Source of the DNA: Streptococcus entericus DSM 14446
Lineage (GTDB): Bacteria; Bacillota; Bacilli; Lactobacillales; Streptococcaceae
DNA length: 64,000 bases
Assembly (NCBI RefSeq): GCF_000380025.1
Contig: NZ_KB904184.1
Location: forward strand, 33,988-97,987
Reading direction: 5' to 3'
Positions 1 to 9,262 of this stretch are shown piece after piece. Each line of letters starts with the position of its first letter. Position 1 is the first letter of the stretch. A program made the translations under genes and the position numbers. The notes under the pieces were generated by a model. The model had not been told where the DNA came from. It did not search any database and worked only from the letters and a program-made list of their open reading frames with translations.

Positions 1-633
1 AGCTGAGTCGCTAAATGAACCAGCATATTGAACGTCAACTTTGATTGATGGGTCAACTGAGGCAACACCTGCTAAGAAACCTTTTTCAAAGCGAGTGATA
101 ACGACACCTTCCATACCACCGACAAAACCGATTTTCTTAGTTTTAGTTGCTTTTGCAGCAGCAACACCTGCTAAATAAGAAGCTTCGTGGTCAGCAAAGG
201 TTACGCTAGCAACGTTGTCCAAACCTTCAATAACATTATCAACAATGATAAAGTTTGTGTCGGTATTATTTTTTGCTGATGTTTCAACAGCTTCTGTCAA
301 GAGGAAGCCGATACCTGCAACAAGATTGTAGCCATTTGATACCGCTGTATCAAAGTTAGTCACATATTCTGATTCATTGTTAGATTGGAAATAGTCAAAG
401 CCATTACCTTTAGACAAACCATTTTCTTTACCCCAAGCTTGAAGACCTTCCCAAGCTGATTGGTTAAATGATTTATCATCTACACCACCAGTATCTGTAA
501 CGATAGCAACCTTCAAATCAGTCTTAGCTTCACCACCTGATGCAGCTTCTTTTGATGCACCACGGTTACCACATGCAGCTAAACCAAGAACAGCAACTGC
601 TGTCAAACCAACACCGATATATTTCTTGTTCAT
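1..633 (-). CDS. BMP-family nucleoside-binding lipoprotein (partial)
   Basis: The window holds the first 211 codons; the gene runs off the left edge. The N-terminus has a charged start (MNKK), a hydrophobic stretch and a lipobox LAAC at residues 18-21, so this is a membrane-anchored extracytoplasmic lipoprotein. The following sequence (VAIVTDTGGVDDKSFNQSAW, then FADHEASYLAGVAAA and KIGFVGGMEG) is typical of the BMP/PnrA/TmpC substrate-binding family, which binds purine and pyrimidine nucleosides for an ABC importer. It follows cdd in the deoxynucleoside salvage operon, which supports nucleoside as the ligand. The permease and ATPase genes are expected to the left of the window. An AGGAGG-like ribosome site precedes the ATG at 633. 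Confidence 0.9.
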   Translation of the reverse strand, partial: MNKKYIGVGLTAVAVLGLAACGNRGASKEAASGGEAKTDLKVAIVTDTGGVDDKSFNQSAWEGLQAWGKENGLSKGNGFDYFQSNNESEYVTNFDTAVSNGYNLVAGIGFLLTEAVETSAKNNTDTNFIIVDNVIEGLDNVASVTFADHEASYLAGVAAAKATKTKKIGFVGGMEGVVITRFEKGFLAGVASVDPSIKVDVQYAGSFSDSA

Positions 634-714
634 TTGAATGAACCCTCCTAATTTTTTTGGCAACAAAATGTTGCGAGTGAAATGGCTTTGCCTCAAAGAG
701 GCTGTTTCCACAAA

Positions 715-1104
715 CTACGTCAAGTCTGTGAAAGAATATGGAAGTAATTCCCCGACCGTCATCTCGACCGTCTGACCGTTTTTAGCGATCAATGTTATTT
801 TTGCATCTTGTTGAAAAAATTCTGCCATAACTTGACGGCAAGCACCGCAAGGTGAAACAGGTTGCTCTGTTTGACCATAAACCGCTAATTCAATCAGGTC
901 GCGATGCCCATCGGAAATGGCTTTGAAAATAGCTGTTCTCTCACCACAATTGGTCAGACCAAAACTGGCATTTTCAATATTGCACCCTGTATAAACCTGT
1001 CCATCTGCGGTTTTCACAGCTGCACCAATGGGAAAATGTGAATAGGGAACGTAGGCGTTTTGGCTGGCTTCAATGGCTAATTCAATCAGATTAGTAGCCA
1101 CCAT
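715..1104 (-). CDS. cdd: Cytidine deaminase
   Basis: Zinc enzyme that converts cytidine and deoxycytidine to uridine and deoxyuridine. The 129-residue protein has the usual size of the homotetrameric class. It shows the substrate motif CNIENASFG (41-49), the catalytic CGE at 53-55 (Cys53 zinc ligand, Glu55 proton shuttle) and the PCGAC zinc pair (Cys86, Cys89). I start it at ATG 1104 because AGGAGG lies five bases upstream; a longer frame to 1125 has no such support. It overlaps the end of deoC by 14 bases, so the two are translationally coupled within one salvage operon. Confidence 0.95.
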   Translation of the reverse strand: MVATNLIELAIEASQNAYVPYSHFPIGAAVKTADGQVYTGCNIENASFGLTNCGERTAIFKAISDGHRDLIELAVYGQTEQPVSPCGACRQVMAEFFQQDAKITLIAKNGQTVEMTVGELLPYSFTDLT

Positions 1105-1753
1105 TGACCTCCTGTCCTTGGACAATCGCTACGCCGGAAGATGTTCCAATACGTGTTGCACCAGCTTTTATAAAAGCTTCAGCATCTGCTAGGCTACGTG
1201 CACCTCCAGCTGCCTTGACCCCTAAATCAGGTCCGACAGTTTGCCGCATCAAAGCTACATCTTCTAAAGTAGCTCCTCCAGTTGAAAAGCCTGTTGATGT
1301 CTTAACAAAATCTGCTCCTGCACGTACACTTGCCTCACAAGCAGCTACTTTCTCTTCGTCGGTCAATAGACAAGCTTCTATGATGACTTTAACGATTTTG
1401 TCACCACTCGCCTCAACAACAGCACGAATATCTTCTTCAACGAGTTGCCAGTTGCCGTCTTTGGCAGCGCCGATGTTAATCACCATATCGATTTCATCAG
1501 CTCCATTAGCGATAGCGTTCGTAGTTTCAAACGCTTTGACTGCACTTGTGGTAGCACCAAGAGGAAATCCAACAACAGTACACACTTTTACAGCTGTCCC
1601 ATTCAGTTTTTCCGAACAATACTCAACCCATGTCGGATTGACGCAGACGCTTGCAAACTGATATTGAACTGCTTCTTCAAGCAACTGATCAATTTGAGCT
1701 TTGCGGCTGTCTGCTTTAAGCAAGGTATGATCGATGTAGGTATTAATTGACAT
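1091..1753 (-). CDS. deoC: Deoxyribose-phosphate aldolase
   Basis: Class I aldolase that splits 2-deoxyribose-5-phosphate into glyceraldehyde-3-phosphate and acetaldehyde, the last step of deoxynucleoside breakdown. The 220-residue protein has normal family length. It starts [10 protein letters not shown], carries [10 protein letters not shown] in the barrel core and the Schiff-base lysine in [13 protein letters not shown], and ends with the [10 protein letters not shown] phosphate-binding loop. It lies between pdp and cdd, which supply its substrate through nucleoside phosphorolysis and deamination. Confidence 0.96.
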   Translation of the reverse strand: MSINTYIDHTLLKADSRKAQIDQLLEEAVQYQFASVCVNPTWVEYCSEKLNGTAVKVCTVVGFPLGATTSAVKAFETTNAIANGADEIDMVINIGAAKDGNWQLVEEDIRAVVEASGDKIVKVIIEACLLTDEEKVAACEASVRAGADFVKTSTGFSTGGATLEDVALMRQTVGPDLGVKAAGGARSLADAEAFIKAGATRIGTSSGVAIVQGQEVNGGY

Positions 1754-1766
1754 TGATTATCCTCCT

Positions 1767-3044
1767 TTATCTGATAATGGTGATGATTTCTTTAGGGATA
1801 ACTTTCTCCTCACCTATTGTAACATTTTTTTGGAAATTTGTAAGCCCTTTTGAATCAATTTTTTCATTGGAATAGATTTTGGCAATAATCTCTCCTTCTT
1901 CAACAGAGTCACCTACCTTTTTATCGAACACTATTCCTGTTTCGAAATCCAATAAATCGGTTTTTACAGCACGACCTGCCCCTAAGCGCATGGCATATAA
2001 GCCAAATTCTAAAGCTGGCAGAGCTGTGATGTAGCCTGTTTTTTCAGCATAAACTTCTGTGACACAAGCTGCTGTGCTAGGACGGAAAAGGTCATCAAGG
2101 TCTCCACCTTGAGCAAGAACCATCTGCTTGAATTTGTCCAAAGCTCTGCCATTGACCAAATGCTCTTTAATCTCATCAAGAGACTTGGTAACGCCTGCTA
2201 AATCAAGCATGAGCTGAGCCAGTTCGCAGATAAAATGGGTGATGTCCTCGCGCCCCCGTCCCTGCATGATGTCAAGGGCTTCTAGCACCTCTAAGCGGTT
2301 CCCAATAGCGCGTCCAAGTGGCTGACTCATGTCTGTGATGACCGCAATCGTCTGACGGTTAACAGCTTTTCCGAGGTCAACCATGGTACGAGAAAGCTGT
2401 TTGGCATCCTCAATGGTCTTCATGAAAGCCCCGTCTCCAACAGTCACATCAAGCAGAATAGCATCTGAGCCCGCAGCAATTTTTTTACTCATGACCGAGC
2501 TTGCAATTAAAGGAATAATATCCACAGTCGCTGTCACATCGCGCAAGGCATACAGCAATTTATCTGCTCGCACCAACTGGTCAGATTGACCGATGACTGC
2601 GATATTGATGTCCTGAACCTGTTTGATAAATTCTTCCTCGCTACGCTCAATCTGAAACCCTTTAATTGACTCCAGTTTATCCAACGTACCGCCAGTATGC
2701 CCCAGACCTCGACCGCTCATTTTTGCCACAGGTACTTCAAAACTAGCAACGAGGGGAGCTAGGATTAAAGTCACCTTATCGCCAACACCGCCGGTTGAGT
2801 GTTTGTCCGTCTTTATCCCTGGAATGGCTGATAGGTCAAACTGTTGACCGCTACCAACCATTGCCATGGTCAAGTCACTGGTTTCCCTCGTGCTCATCCC
2901 CTTAAAATAAATTGCCATAGCTAAAGCTGACATCTGGTAGTCGGGAACATCACCTTTGGCATAGCCATCAATTAGCCAATAAATTTCTTCTGTTGACAGC
3001 TCCTTGCCGTCTCGTTTTTTCTGGATTAAGTCAACTGTTCTCAT
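1767..3044 (-). CDS. pdp: Pyrimidine-nucleoside phosphorylase
   Basis: Catalyses phosphorolysis of uridine, thymidine and deoxyuridine to base plus (deoxy)ribose-1-phosphate. The 425-residue protein has full family length and the signature regions KHSTGGVGDK and KMSGRGLGHTGGTLDKLE, followed by the C-terminal alpha/beta domain with DKKVGDSVEEGE. The start overlaps the end of the upstream methyltransferase gene by 14 bases, and deoC follows 13 bases downstream. The broad-specificity pyrimidine enzyme (pdp) is the usual form in Gram-positive bacteria; a strict thymidine phosphorylase (deoA) cannot be ruled out from sequence alone. Confidence 0.93.
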   Translation of the reverse strand: MRTVDLIQKKRDGKELSTEEIYWLIDGYAKGDVPDYQMSALAMAIYFKGMSTRETSDLTMAMVGSGQQFDLSAIPGIKTDKHSTGGVGDKVTLILAPLVASFEVPVAKMSGRGLGHTGGTLDKLESIKGFQIERSEEEFIKQVQDINIAVIGQSDQLVRADKLLYALRDVTATVDIIPLIASSVMSKKIAAGSDAILLDVTVGDGAFMKTIEDAKQLSRTMVDLGKAVNRQTIAVITDMSQPLGRAIGNRLEVLEALDIMQGRGREDITHFICELAQLMLDLAGVTKSLDEIKEHLVNGRALDKFKQMVLAQGGDLDDLFRPSTAACVTEVYAEKTGYITALPALEFGLYAMRLGAGRAVKTDLLDFETGIVFDKKVGDSVEEGEIIAKIYSNEKIDSKGLTNFQKNVTIGEEKVIPKEIITIIR

Positions 3045-3621
3045 AGTAACTCCTTAGAATATAGTAGCCCTTATCCTTTTTCAAAATCTCACAATTCCCA
3101 AAAACCTCTGCCATCTTCGTTTTGGCACTCGGTGCGCCTTGTTTCTTTTGAATCACAATAGTCAAATGCCCACCTGTTTTCAGATAAGTTGGCGCCTGCT
3201 CGATAATGGCATGAACAACCTGTTTTCCTGCTCGAATGGGTGGGTTGCTGATAATGGCATCAAACTGTCCCTCCACCTGAGCGTAGAGATCTGACTGGTA
3301 AATCGTCGCAATCACACCATTTCTCTCAGCATTTTTCTGGGCAAGCCCAATCGCTCTGCTATTGACATCAATCATAGTAGGCACCACACCTTGTGTTTTT
3401 GCCAGAGCAATGCCAAGAGGTCCATAGCCACAGCCAACATCAAGCAAGGTCTGACCTGAAGTCATATCATCTAAGCAACTCAGCAATACCTGACTACCGT
3501 AGTCAATCATTTTTTTCGAGAAAACCCCTGCATCAGTATAAAATTGAAACGTTTCACCTAGTAACGTCACGCTTAAATTATGAATGTCATGAGCAGCATC
3601 TGGATTTTCCGCATAATACAT
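3031..3621 (-). CDS. RsmC-like SAM-dependent methyltransferase
   Basis: Class I methyltransferase of the small-rRNA (RsmC/RlmG-like) family, about 196 residues. Visible motifs are the SAM loop LLDVGCGYGPLGIAL, the acidic end of the next strand (MIDVN) and the catalytic NPPI motif (ISNPPIRAGK), which is used for exocyclic amino groups on nucleic acid bases. Lone proteins of this size in streptococci usually lead the deo operon. The start could be ATG 3621 or GTG 3639; neither has a strong ribosome site, though TAGGTGAT lies upstream of 3621. The RNA target is not known from sequence. Confidence 0.85.
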   Translation of the reverse strand: MYYAENPDAAHDIHNLSVTLLGETFQFYTDAGVFSKKMIDYGSQVLLSCLDDMTSGQTLLDVGCGYGPLGIALAKTQGVVPTMIDVNSRAIGLAQKNAERNGVIATIYQSDLYAQVEGQFDAIISNPPIRAGKQVVHAIIEQAPTYLKTGGHLTIVIQKKQGAPSAKTKMAEVFGNCEILKKDKGYYILRSYYENS

Positions 3622-3660
3622 CTGTGTTATCGTTATCACCTACTTTCATCCCACAAAGTA

Positions 3661-3689
3661 ATTATAACATTTTTTGAAAATGTTTTCAA
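3661..3689 (-). promoter_or_regulatory. Promoter of the deo/salvage operon
   Basis: On the minus strand TTGAAA (3684-3689) and TATAAT (3661-3666) are separated by exactly 17 bases, a good vegetative sigma promoter, about 40 bases ahead of the methyltransferase start. The spacer contains a near-palindrome (ACATTTT..AAAATGT) that could bind a repressor. Confidence 0.75.
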
Positions 3690-3911
3690 CAACCAGCTGA
3701 CACTAGTAAATAAAAACCATATCCCCTCAGATAAACGTATAAGAGGTTGTCACCGCATTTGCTACTCGAACTAAATATAAGAGATCTTCTAATGGTTTAC
3801 TATTCGTTGTATGTTTAACCTTGCAAACATTCTTAATGTCATAAAAATCCTTCAGTATTTTCCTATTTTAGAAAGTTCTATTGACGCAATCTATTCCAGT
3901 TCTCATTTACC
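3690..3911. other. Intergenic stretch without recognised feature
   Basis: AT-rich spacer between the salvage operon promoter and the terminator of the VOC gene. I see no credible gene, tRNA or repeat in it. Confidence 0.5.
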
Positions 3912-3959
3912 ATTAAAAACACCCTAGAGCTTAGATTTGTTATCTGATGCTCTAGGGTG
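3912..3959 (-). terminator. Rho-independent terminator of the VOC gene
   Basis: Perfect 11-bp arms CACCCTAGAGC (3920-3930) and GCTCTAGGGTG (3949-3959) with an 18-base loop. Read on the minus strand the stem is followed by TTTTTAATGG. It ends the transcription unit that includes gloA-like 4037-4456. Confidence 0.85.
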
Positions 3960-4036
3960 CTATTTAAAAGAATCACCGGTTGCAAATTAGAAGTATGGAT
4001 TTGAACTAATTATTAAATAGATACAAATTAATTGTT

Positions 4037-4456
4037 CTACTCATGCAACTCTAGTGGCAAGCCATCTGGATCAAAAAAGAAGGTCATGGCTTTCCCTGTG
4101 TAGTCATCATAACGAATGGGTTCACAAGCAATCCCTAGTTTGGTTAATTCTGCTACTGTTGTTTTAACGTCTGGAACATAAAAAGCTAGGTGTCTAAGAC
4201 CGCAAGCCTCTCGGTCGTACTCTGGTCTGCCTATCCGCTTGGGCGGTGCAACGTAGGCAGCATCGCTCAGCTTATTGCCAAAAATCTCTAGCTCAATAGT
4301 CCCGCAACGTAAATCTAATTTATAATCATGGCGTTCTGGACGATGGTTCTCACGAATCACTTCAAAACCCAGCTTGTTAACATAAAAATCACGGGACTGA
4401 TCGTAGTCTGAGACGATAATGGCCACATGATGAATGGCTGATAGGTCAAGTGTCAT
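4037..4456 (-). CDS. VOC/glyoxalase I-like protein
   Basis: A 139-residue vicinal-oxygen-chelate domain protein of the YaeR/SMU1112c type. It begins LSAIHHVAIIVSDYDQSRDF and shows the second half with GLRHLAFYVPDV and the terminal FFFDPDGLPLELHE, giving the paired beta-alpha-beta-beta-beta halves and metal-binding His and Glu positions. The likely start is ATG 4456, which has AAGGAGAAAC just upstream; the longer frame to 4486 would begin inside a hairpin. Substrate is unknown: glyoxalase I is the usual label, but this subfamily is not proven to act on methylglyoxal. Confidence 0.85.
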   Translation of the reverse strand: MTLDLSAIHHVAIIVSDYDQSRDFYVNKLGFEVIRENHRPERHDYKLDLRCGTIELEIFGNKLSDAAYVAPPKRIGRPEYDREACGLRHLAFYVPDVKTTVAELTKLGIACEPIRYDDYTGKAMTFFFDPDGLPLELHE

Positions 4457-4475
4457 CTGTTTCTCCTTACTAAGA

Positions 4476-4497
4476 ACCCCTCGCAAATGCGAGGGGT
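4476..4497. terminator. Hairpin between srtA and the VOC gene
   Basis: Nine-bp perfect arms ACCCCTCGC and GCGAGGGGT with loop AAAT. No clear T-run follows on the minus strand, so it is either a weak terminator after srtA or an mRNA-stabilising or attenuating stem just ahead of the VOC ribosome site. Confidence 0.5.
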
Positions 4498-4503
4498 ATT
4501 GTC

Positions 4504-5274
4504 TTAAAAAATACGCTGGTTGTACTTCATTTCAAAGGCTTTGAGGACTTCCGTTGGTGCTTTTGCAAATTCTACAGACCCTTGGAAAGTGCCGTGAACG
4601 ATAATCCGATTCGTCGCATCAAAGTCTGTACAGGTCACCAGAGTCACCTCCGTTTGACCGGGACGGTCATCAATGACCTCAACGTGTTCAGGTGATACGA
4701 CCTTGACCTCAGAAATGACATAGGTATAGATTTTTTCCTTGTCAGTCAAGTAGATTTTCATGCCGTTTTGAGCATTGTCCAGCGGTGAAAAGAGCATTTT
4801 AGAAGCTCCTTCGATACCGAAGATATGGTGGCTAGCGAGTGCATAGTTACGCTCTCCCATCACCTGATCAGGCTTCATGGTGCCTGCACCATAAGCAATC
4901 TCGGTATTCCCAACCCCTTTAAAAATCGGTAGATTAATTTCCAACTCAGGAATAGCAATGCCTCCGATAACAGGTAAGTTTTGAGCATTCATCTGAGCCG
5001 ATAGAACAGCCTCTGTACTGAGTGCCTGAACAGCTTCAAAATCAAAGCTGGCTTCCGCTTCTTTGTTGGCCTCAATTTCTTCCTTTGTAACTTCTGTCAC
5101 CTGATATTTATTACTATTTTGCCCTATGATAAAATTGCGGATAGACTTGTTAAAAATCAAAGCCAAACCAACAATAACTAGAAGAACCAAGAATAGATTG
5201 TAGAGGAAACGTCCTAGTCTTTTTGAATGTTTGGTTTTACGAGTTTTCGTCATGTTCTGTCTCATTTTCTTCAT
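4504..5274 (-). CDS. srtA: Class A sortase
   Basis: Membrane transpeptidase that cleaves LPXTG surface proteins and links them to lipid II. The 256-residue protein has a basic N-terminus, one membrane segment (about 24-42) and an extracellular catalytic domain. Catalytic residues are the His in ALASHHIF (149/150), Cys215 in TLVTCTD and Arg223 in NRIIVHG. I keep ATG 5274 because TGAGGA lies six bases before it; this makes a 38-base overlap with the end of gyrA. The gyrA-srtA order is the usual one in streptococci, so this is the housekeeping sortase. Confidence 0.96.
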   Translation of the reverse strand: MKKMRQNMTKTRKTKHSKRLGRFLYNLFLVLLVIVGLALIFNKSIRNFIIGQNSNKYQVTEVTKEEIEANKEAEASFDFEAVQALSTEAVLSAQMNAQNLPVIGGIAIPELEINLPIFKGVGNTEIAYGAGTMKPDQVMGERNYALASHHIFGIEGASKMLFSPLDNAQNGMKIYLTDKEKIYTYVISEVKVVSPEHVEVIDDRPGQTEVTLVTCTDFDATNRIIVHGTFQGSVEFAKAPTEVLKAFEMKYNQRIF

Positions 5275-7702
5275 TTATTTCCTCAGGCTTGACCAAAGCA
5301 AAGGTGACAATTTTTGCTTCCTCATCTAGTCTCATAACCTTAACCCCTTGGGTTGAGCGACCGGTTTGAGAAATGTCTGCCACGCGTGTTCGGATAATAA
5401 CCCCTGTATCAGTGATAATCATGATGTCCTCATCTCCTGATACGGTTACTAAACCTGCCAAGGCCCCGTTTTTGCTGGTGATGTTAGCAGTTTTAATGCC
5501 TTTACCGCCACGGTTCTTGGTTGGGTATTCGGTCGCTGAGGTCCGTTTACCAAAGCCTTTTTCGGTGATAATCAAGACTTCCTGATCATCATTGATTTGG
5601 GCTGCGCCGACGACACGGTCACCTTCTCTTAAAGTTACACCTTTAACCCCGGTCGCGACACGGCTCATGCTGCGGATGGTTTCTTCGTTGAAACGAACAG
5701 AATAACCCGTCTGAGTCCCGATAATGATGTCGTCTTGACCCGATGTCAACAGAACGTTAATCAACTCATCTTCGTCCCTCAGATTGAGTGCTCTTAGTCC
5801 ATTCTGACGGATGTTGCCAAATTCAGATAGGCTAGTCCGCTTAATCACTCCTTGACGGGTCGTGAAGAAGAGGTGCTTATCCTTGAAGTCATCAGTTTTG
5901 ACATTGATAATGGTCTGAATCGTTTCCCCCTCATCGAGCTTGAGCAGGTTGACGACAGGAAGACCCTTGGCAGTCCGTCCGTATTCTGGAATTTCATAGC
6001 CCTTTAGACGATATACCCTTCCTTTATTCGTAAAGAAGAGCATGGCGTCGTGGGTGCTGGTAGACACTAGCTCACGAACAAAGTCATCATCATTGACACC
6101 AGTTCCTTGCACCCCACGACCACCTCGTTTCTGAGCACGAAATTCATCTTGTGCCAAGCGTTTGATGTAACCCTTGTTGGACAGAGTAATCAAGACATCT
6201 TCTTCTTCGATCAAATCTTCATCTTCGATAGACAATACTTCACCGACCATGAGCTCGGTCCGGCGGGCATCGTCATACTTGCGCTTAATCTCATCCATCT
6301 CATCCTTGATGATGGTCACTACCCGCTCTGGTTTAGCTAGAATATCAGTCAAATCAGCAATCAAGGCAATTAACTCATCATATTCGGACTGAATCTTGTC
6401 ACGTTCCAAGCCCGTCAAACGACGCAGGCGCATATCCAAGATAGCTTGACTCTGACGCTCTGACAGGTCAAACTTAGCCATCAATTCTGCCTGAGCTTGG
6501 GCATCTGTCTCACTATTTCGGATAATCCGAATGACCTCATCAATATGGTCAAGGGCAATCAAGAGACCAGCTAAGATATGCGCCTTGCTTTCTGCCTTGT
6601 CTTTATCAAATTGGGTGCGACGAACAATGACTTCCTTCTGGTGAGCAATGTAATTATCCAAAATCGCCCTCAGGGAGAGGATTTTCGGAATGCCATTTTC
6701 AATGGCCAGCATGTTAAAACTAAAATTAGTTTGAAGCTGCGTCAGCTTGAAGAGGTTGTTGAGGATAACACTAGCTGAGGCATCACGCTTAACCTCAATC
6801 ACCATCCGTACCCCTTCACGACTGGACTCATCCCGAACAGCGGTGATGCCCTCTATTCGCTTCTCCTGAGCAAGCTTAACAATATGCTCAAGTACCTTAC
6901 TTTTGTTGACCATGTAAGGGAATTCTGTCACCACAATACGTTCTCGACCAGACTTGGTGATTTCGATTTCGGTACGTGACCTCAGAACAATGGACCCCTT
7001 ACCTGTATCATAAGCGCGGTGAATGCCTGATTTCCCCATGACCAGAGCCCCTGTAGGGAAGTCTGGACCTGGCAGGACCTCCATCAATTCGCGGGTCGTC
7101 ACCTCTGGCTTGTCCATGACCAGCTTGACAGCATCGATAGTTTCACCGAGGTTATGAGGGGGGATATTGGTTGCCATACCAACGGCAATCCCTGTCGCTC
7201 CATTAACCAAGAGATTAGGAAAGCGTGCTGGGAGTACTAAAGGCTCTTTCTCATTACCATCGTAGTTGTCAGTGAAATCGACAGTATTTTTGTTGATGTC
7301 ACGGAGCATCTCAAGAGCAATCTTACTCATACGGGCTTCTGTGTAACGCTGGGCAGCCGCACCATCGCCATCCATAGAGCCAAAGTTGCCGTGACCATCA
7401 ACAAGCATGTGACGGTAACTCCACCACTGGGCCATCCGCACCATCGCCTCATAGATTGAACTATCTCCGTGTGGATGGTATTTGCCCATAACATCACCCG
7501 TGATACGGGCGGATTTTTTGTGAGGCTTATCAGGTGTCACCCCTAGCTCATTCATACCATAAAGGATACGCCGATGAACAGGTTTAAGCCCATCTCGAAC
7601 ATCCGGAAGAGCCCGAGCCACGATGACACTCATGGCGTAGTCAATAAAACTCGTTTTCATTTCGTTGGTTAAATTGACTGTAACTAAGTTTTTATCTTGC
7701 AT
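5237..7702 (-). CDS. gyrA: DNA gyrase subunit A
   Basis: Catalytic subunit of the essential type II topoisomerase that introduces negative supercoils. The 821-residue protein has the breakage-reunion domain with catalytic Tyr120 ([11 protein letters not shown]), and a C-terminal beta-pinwheel with the GyrA box (QKRGGRG). In the quinolone-resistance region, [12 protein letters not shown], Ser81 and Glu85 are the unmutated residues. Start ATG 7702 gives the numbering of other streptococcal GyrA proteins; an ATG at 7708 is also possible. The acidic C-terminal tail overlaps the srtA start. The gene lies immediately beside the mobile-element zone. Confidence 0.98.
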   Translation of the reverse strand: MQDKNLVTVNLTNEMKTSFIDYAMSVIVARALPDVRDGLKPVHRRILYGMNELGVTPDKPHKKSARITGDVMGKYHPHGDSSIYEAMVRMAQWWSYRHMLVDGHGNFGSMDGDGAAAQRYTEARMSKIALEMLRDINKNTVDFTDNYDGNEKEPLVLPARFPNLLVNGATGIAVGMATNIPPHNLGETIDAVKLVMDKPEVTTRELMEVLPGPDFPTGALVMGKSGIHRAYDTGKGSIVLRSRTEIEITKSGRERIVVTEFPYMVNKSKVLEHIVKLAQEKRIEGITAVRDESSREGVRMVIEVKRDASASVILNNLFKLTQLQTNFSFNMLAIENGIPKILSLRAILDNYIAHQKEVIVRRTQFDKDKAESKAHILAGLLIALDHIDEVIRIIRNSETDAQAQAELMAKFDLSERQSQAILDMRLRRLTGLERDKIQSEYDELIALIADLTDILAKPERVVTIIKDEMDEIKRKYDDARRTELMVGEVLSIEDEDLIEEEDVLITLSNKGYIKRLAQDEFRAQKRGGRGVQGTGVNDDDFVRELVSTSTHDAMLFFTNKGRVYRLKGYEIPEYGRTAKGLPVVNLLKLDEGETIQTIINVKTDDFKDKHLFFTTRQGVIKRTSLSEFGNIRQNGLRALNLRDEDELINVLLTSGQDDIIIGTQTGYSVRFNEETIRSMSRVATGVKGVTLREGDRVVGAAQINDDQEVLIITEKGFGKRTSATEYPTKNRGGKGIKTANITSKNGALAGLVTVSGDEDIMIITDTGVIIRTRVADISQTGRSTQGVKVMRLDEEAKIVTFALVKPEEINEENETEHDENS

Positions 7703-7737
7703 AACCATTACTCTTTCTTTGAGGTTAATCAATTACT

Positions 7738-7743
7738 ATTATA
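7738..7743 (-). promoter_or_regulatory. gyrA promoter (extended -10)
   Basis: On the minus strand TGGTATAAT places an extended -10 (TATAAT, 7738-7743) about 36 bases before the gyrA start. The -35 is poor (TGCTAA at 16 bases), which suits an extended -10 promoter. Mobile-element debris begins roughly 120 bases farther upstream, so the promoter itself is intact. Confidence 0.6.
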
Positions 7744-7860
7744 CCACAAATTAAGGATTTTAGCAGATTTATCGGCGATTAAACTTCTCAGTTAATTATT
7801 TTAAAGTCATTGATGGTTTTTAAGTGATTGATGACAGAACATCAGGGCTAAAAATATGGT

Positions 7861-7948
7861 TATAAGATTGGTTATAACTGCGTAGTTTATGCCATTGCTT
7901 GGAATGAGCAATTCTACATCAAGAAAGTTCATCTTGAAAAAGATATCA
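7861..7948 (+). pseudogene. Fragment of an S24/LexA-like phage repressor C-terminus
   Basis: One plus-strand frame reads VVYAIAWNEQFYIKKVHLEK. This is a close match to GAVYAIAWNDEVYIKKVYLE in the intact repressor at 62954-63631, which contains the catalytic lysine region of the S24 peptidase. Only about 28 codons remain and they run into a stop. It marks the left remnant of an old SOS cassette like the one at the right end of the window. Confidence 0.8.
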
Positions 7949-8285
7949 TAAACATAAATAAGTGCAAAAAATTCTAATACAGCCCGAGAAGATAATTTTT
8001 TTTCTTCTACTGGATTTTGTAATTCCTTCTATACTTTTTACAAAGTCAATAATAGCTTGAGTTGAAACTGTTGTTTTAGAATTCAAATCAGACAAGATAC
8101 AATTGTTAGGGGCTACAGCATTCCTTAAATTGCGAACCAGATTCAAAACTTCCTTTGAAATATGAGAGACTATCTTTATTTATTTGATCCATTACCTTGT
8201 TTCCATACTTTTCTAGCATTTCTTCCAAAAATCTTGCTAATTCATCTATGTCTCTTATTTCAATAGTTGCATTTAACATCATTGC
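7946..8285 (-). pseudogene. Abi-like (Abi_2/AbiD-AbiF type) abortive infection pseudogene
   Basis: Two overlapping minus-strand frames join into one protein tail if a single extra base near 8145 is ignored: ELARFLEEMLEKYGNKVM, then SLSYFK, then EVLNLVRNLRNAVAPNNC and ILSDLNSKTTVSTQ. The segment LVRNLRNAVAPNNCILSDL resembles the RNAAAHNNCLLNDL signature of Abi_2 proteins, which is a HEPN-type R-x-H motif. Here the histidine is proline, and the gene lacks its N-terminal half and is frameshifted, so it is inactive. Assignment rests on motif memory and is moderate. Confidence 0.55.
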
Positions 8286-8319
8286 GTCATCCTTCTTCCC
8301 AAAAATTTTGAATGGATCA

Positions 8320-8583
8320 TTGAAAAAGACACAAAAAAAGAGACACAAACATAACCTAACCGGAAAAAATCTCATTCAAGATGAAGCTGGAAATTTTTAT
8401 GTTGTCGTTAAACGCGGTAAAGGGGGTAAACGGCAGGAACAATTAATCTTACCAAAAGATGTACCTACAGTTTTAGATACATTTAAAAATATTGACAATG
8501 AAGACCCCGTCTTTTCAGATAGTAAAATGAAAAATTTGATCAATTTTCATGGAATGCGTGCGCAGCACGCAAGGGACTGTTGA
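8320..8583 (+). pseudogene. Tyrosine recombinase catalytic-domain fragment
   Basis: The frame reads NLTGKNLIQDEAGNFYVVV, then KRGKGGKRQEQLILPKDV, and ends INFHGMRAQHARDC. The RGKGGKRQ hairpin matches the catalytic-lysine beta turn, and HGMR the HxxR box, of tyrosine integrases. The N-terminal part with the first arginine and the C-terminal tyrosine are missing. The fragment runs directly into YolD-like sequence at about 8576, so the junction is a deletion point. Confidence 0.6.
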
Positions 8584-8943
8584 CCGTTCATACTTACCAT
8601 TTCAGTCAGCAAGAGAGTACCAGGATACTAATATGCAAAAATGGATGGATTTTTCCTATCTGAGCACACTAGTGCCCTTTTTGAAGATATGCGCAAGATT
8701 ACTTTTCTAAGTGACCTTACCCTTGAACAAAAGATACTTCTTCTCAGTCAGGTCTATGCAAACCAGTTAATCACGCTCCTACAGGTGAGAGGTAACAATA
8801 GAATAGGATATTTCACTGGCAAAATACCATCAATTACAAAAGAACATATCATGGTTCGTACTTCAAAAGACCACATCAACATCCAACTATCTGATATTCC
8901 TAGCATTGAACCAGTAGAGGAGATGTTCCATGAATCAGCTTGA
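8576..8943 (+). pseudogene. YolD-like protein, frameshifted
   Basis: The upstream frame reads TVDRSYLPFQSAREYQDTN and MQKWM; the downstream frame continues GFFLSEHTSALFED to the end at 8943. One missing G near 8645 (ATGGGA reduced to ATGGA) separates the two. Together they give the usual YolD-like protein that accompanies Y-family polymerase genes in streptococcal phages and conjugative elements. The downstream part alone could be read from ATG 8641 as a 100-residue protein, but no ribosome site supports it. Confidence 0.75.
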
Positions 8944-9223
8944 ATTTCATAAAAATGAGCTACAGATGAACTACTTTAGTGAAAGCTATCAGAGATTTGA
9001 AACTGATTTCTATCGTTATTCTGCTCTGAATACCCCTCTGACTTTCCTAACGGATGACATCATGCGAAGTATGGCCAAATCTCAAAAGCCATACTTCAAG
9101 CCAAACAAAGAAAATACCAAAGACAATCATGATCACTACTTTCTATTCAGCGTTGAGCCTATCGAGAACAATAAGCTCATCAGAAAATATGTTTACCTAA
9201 AGACCGTTTACTCTATAAACTAA
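8930..9223 (+). CDS. DUF5960-like protein, copy 1
   Basis: A 97-residue acidic, Tyr/Phe-rich protein of unknown function. It starts MNQLEFHKNELQMNYFSESY and contains LTFLTDDIMRSMAKS. GAGGAG nine bases upstream supports ATG 8930, inside the end of the YolD-like gene. It is closely related to the protein at 15187-15486. Proteins of this family (DUF5960, as I recall) end the repressor-UmuC-YolD cassette in streptococcal elements. The reading frame is intact although its upstream partners are broken. Confidence 0.7.
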   Translation: MNQLEFHKNELQMNYFSESYQRFETDFYRYSALNTPLTFLTDDIMRSMAKSQKPYFKPNKENTKDNHDHYFLFSVEPIENNKLIRKYVYLKTVYSIN

Positions 9224-9245
9224 AAAGGAGCAGTACGCTCCTTTT
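9223..9245. terminator. Bidirectional terminator
   Basis: AAAAGGAGC and GCTCCTTTT arms around loop AGTAC. It ends the DUF5960 gene on the plus strand and the ATP-grasp operon on the minus strand. A related stem stands at 10473-10502. Confidence 0.8.
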
Positions 9246-9262
9246 CATATTGACTAAAATAT

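Noticed and set aside
1104..1661. Plus-strand frame of 185 codons over deoC
   Set aside because: It is the complement of deoC with low-complexity composition, no ribosome site and no recognisable domain.
8197..8320. N-terminal extension of the tyrosine recombinase fragment
   Set aside because: The first 40 or so codons are the complement of the Abi-like remnant; homology to a recombinase starts only near KRHKHNLTGK.
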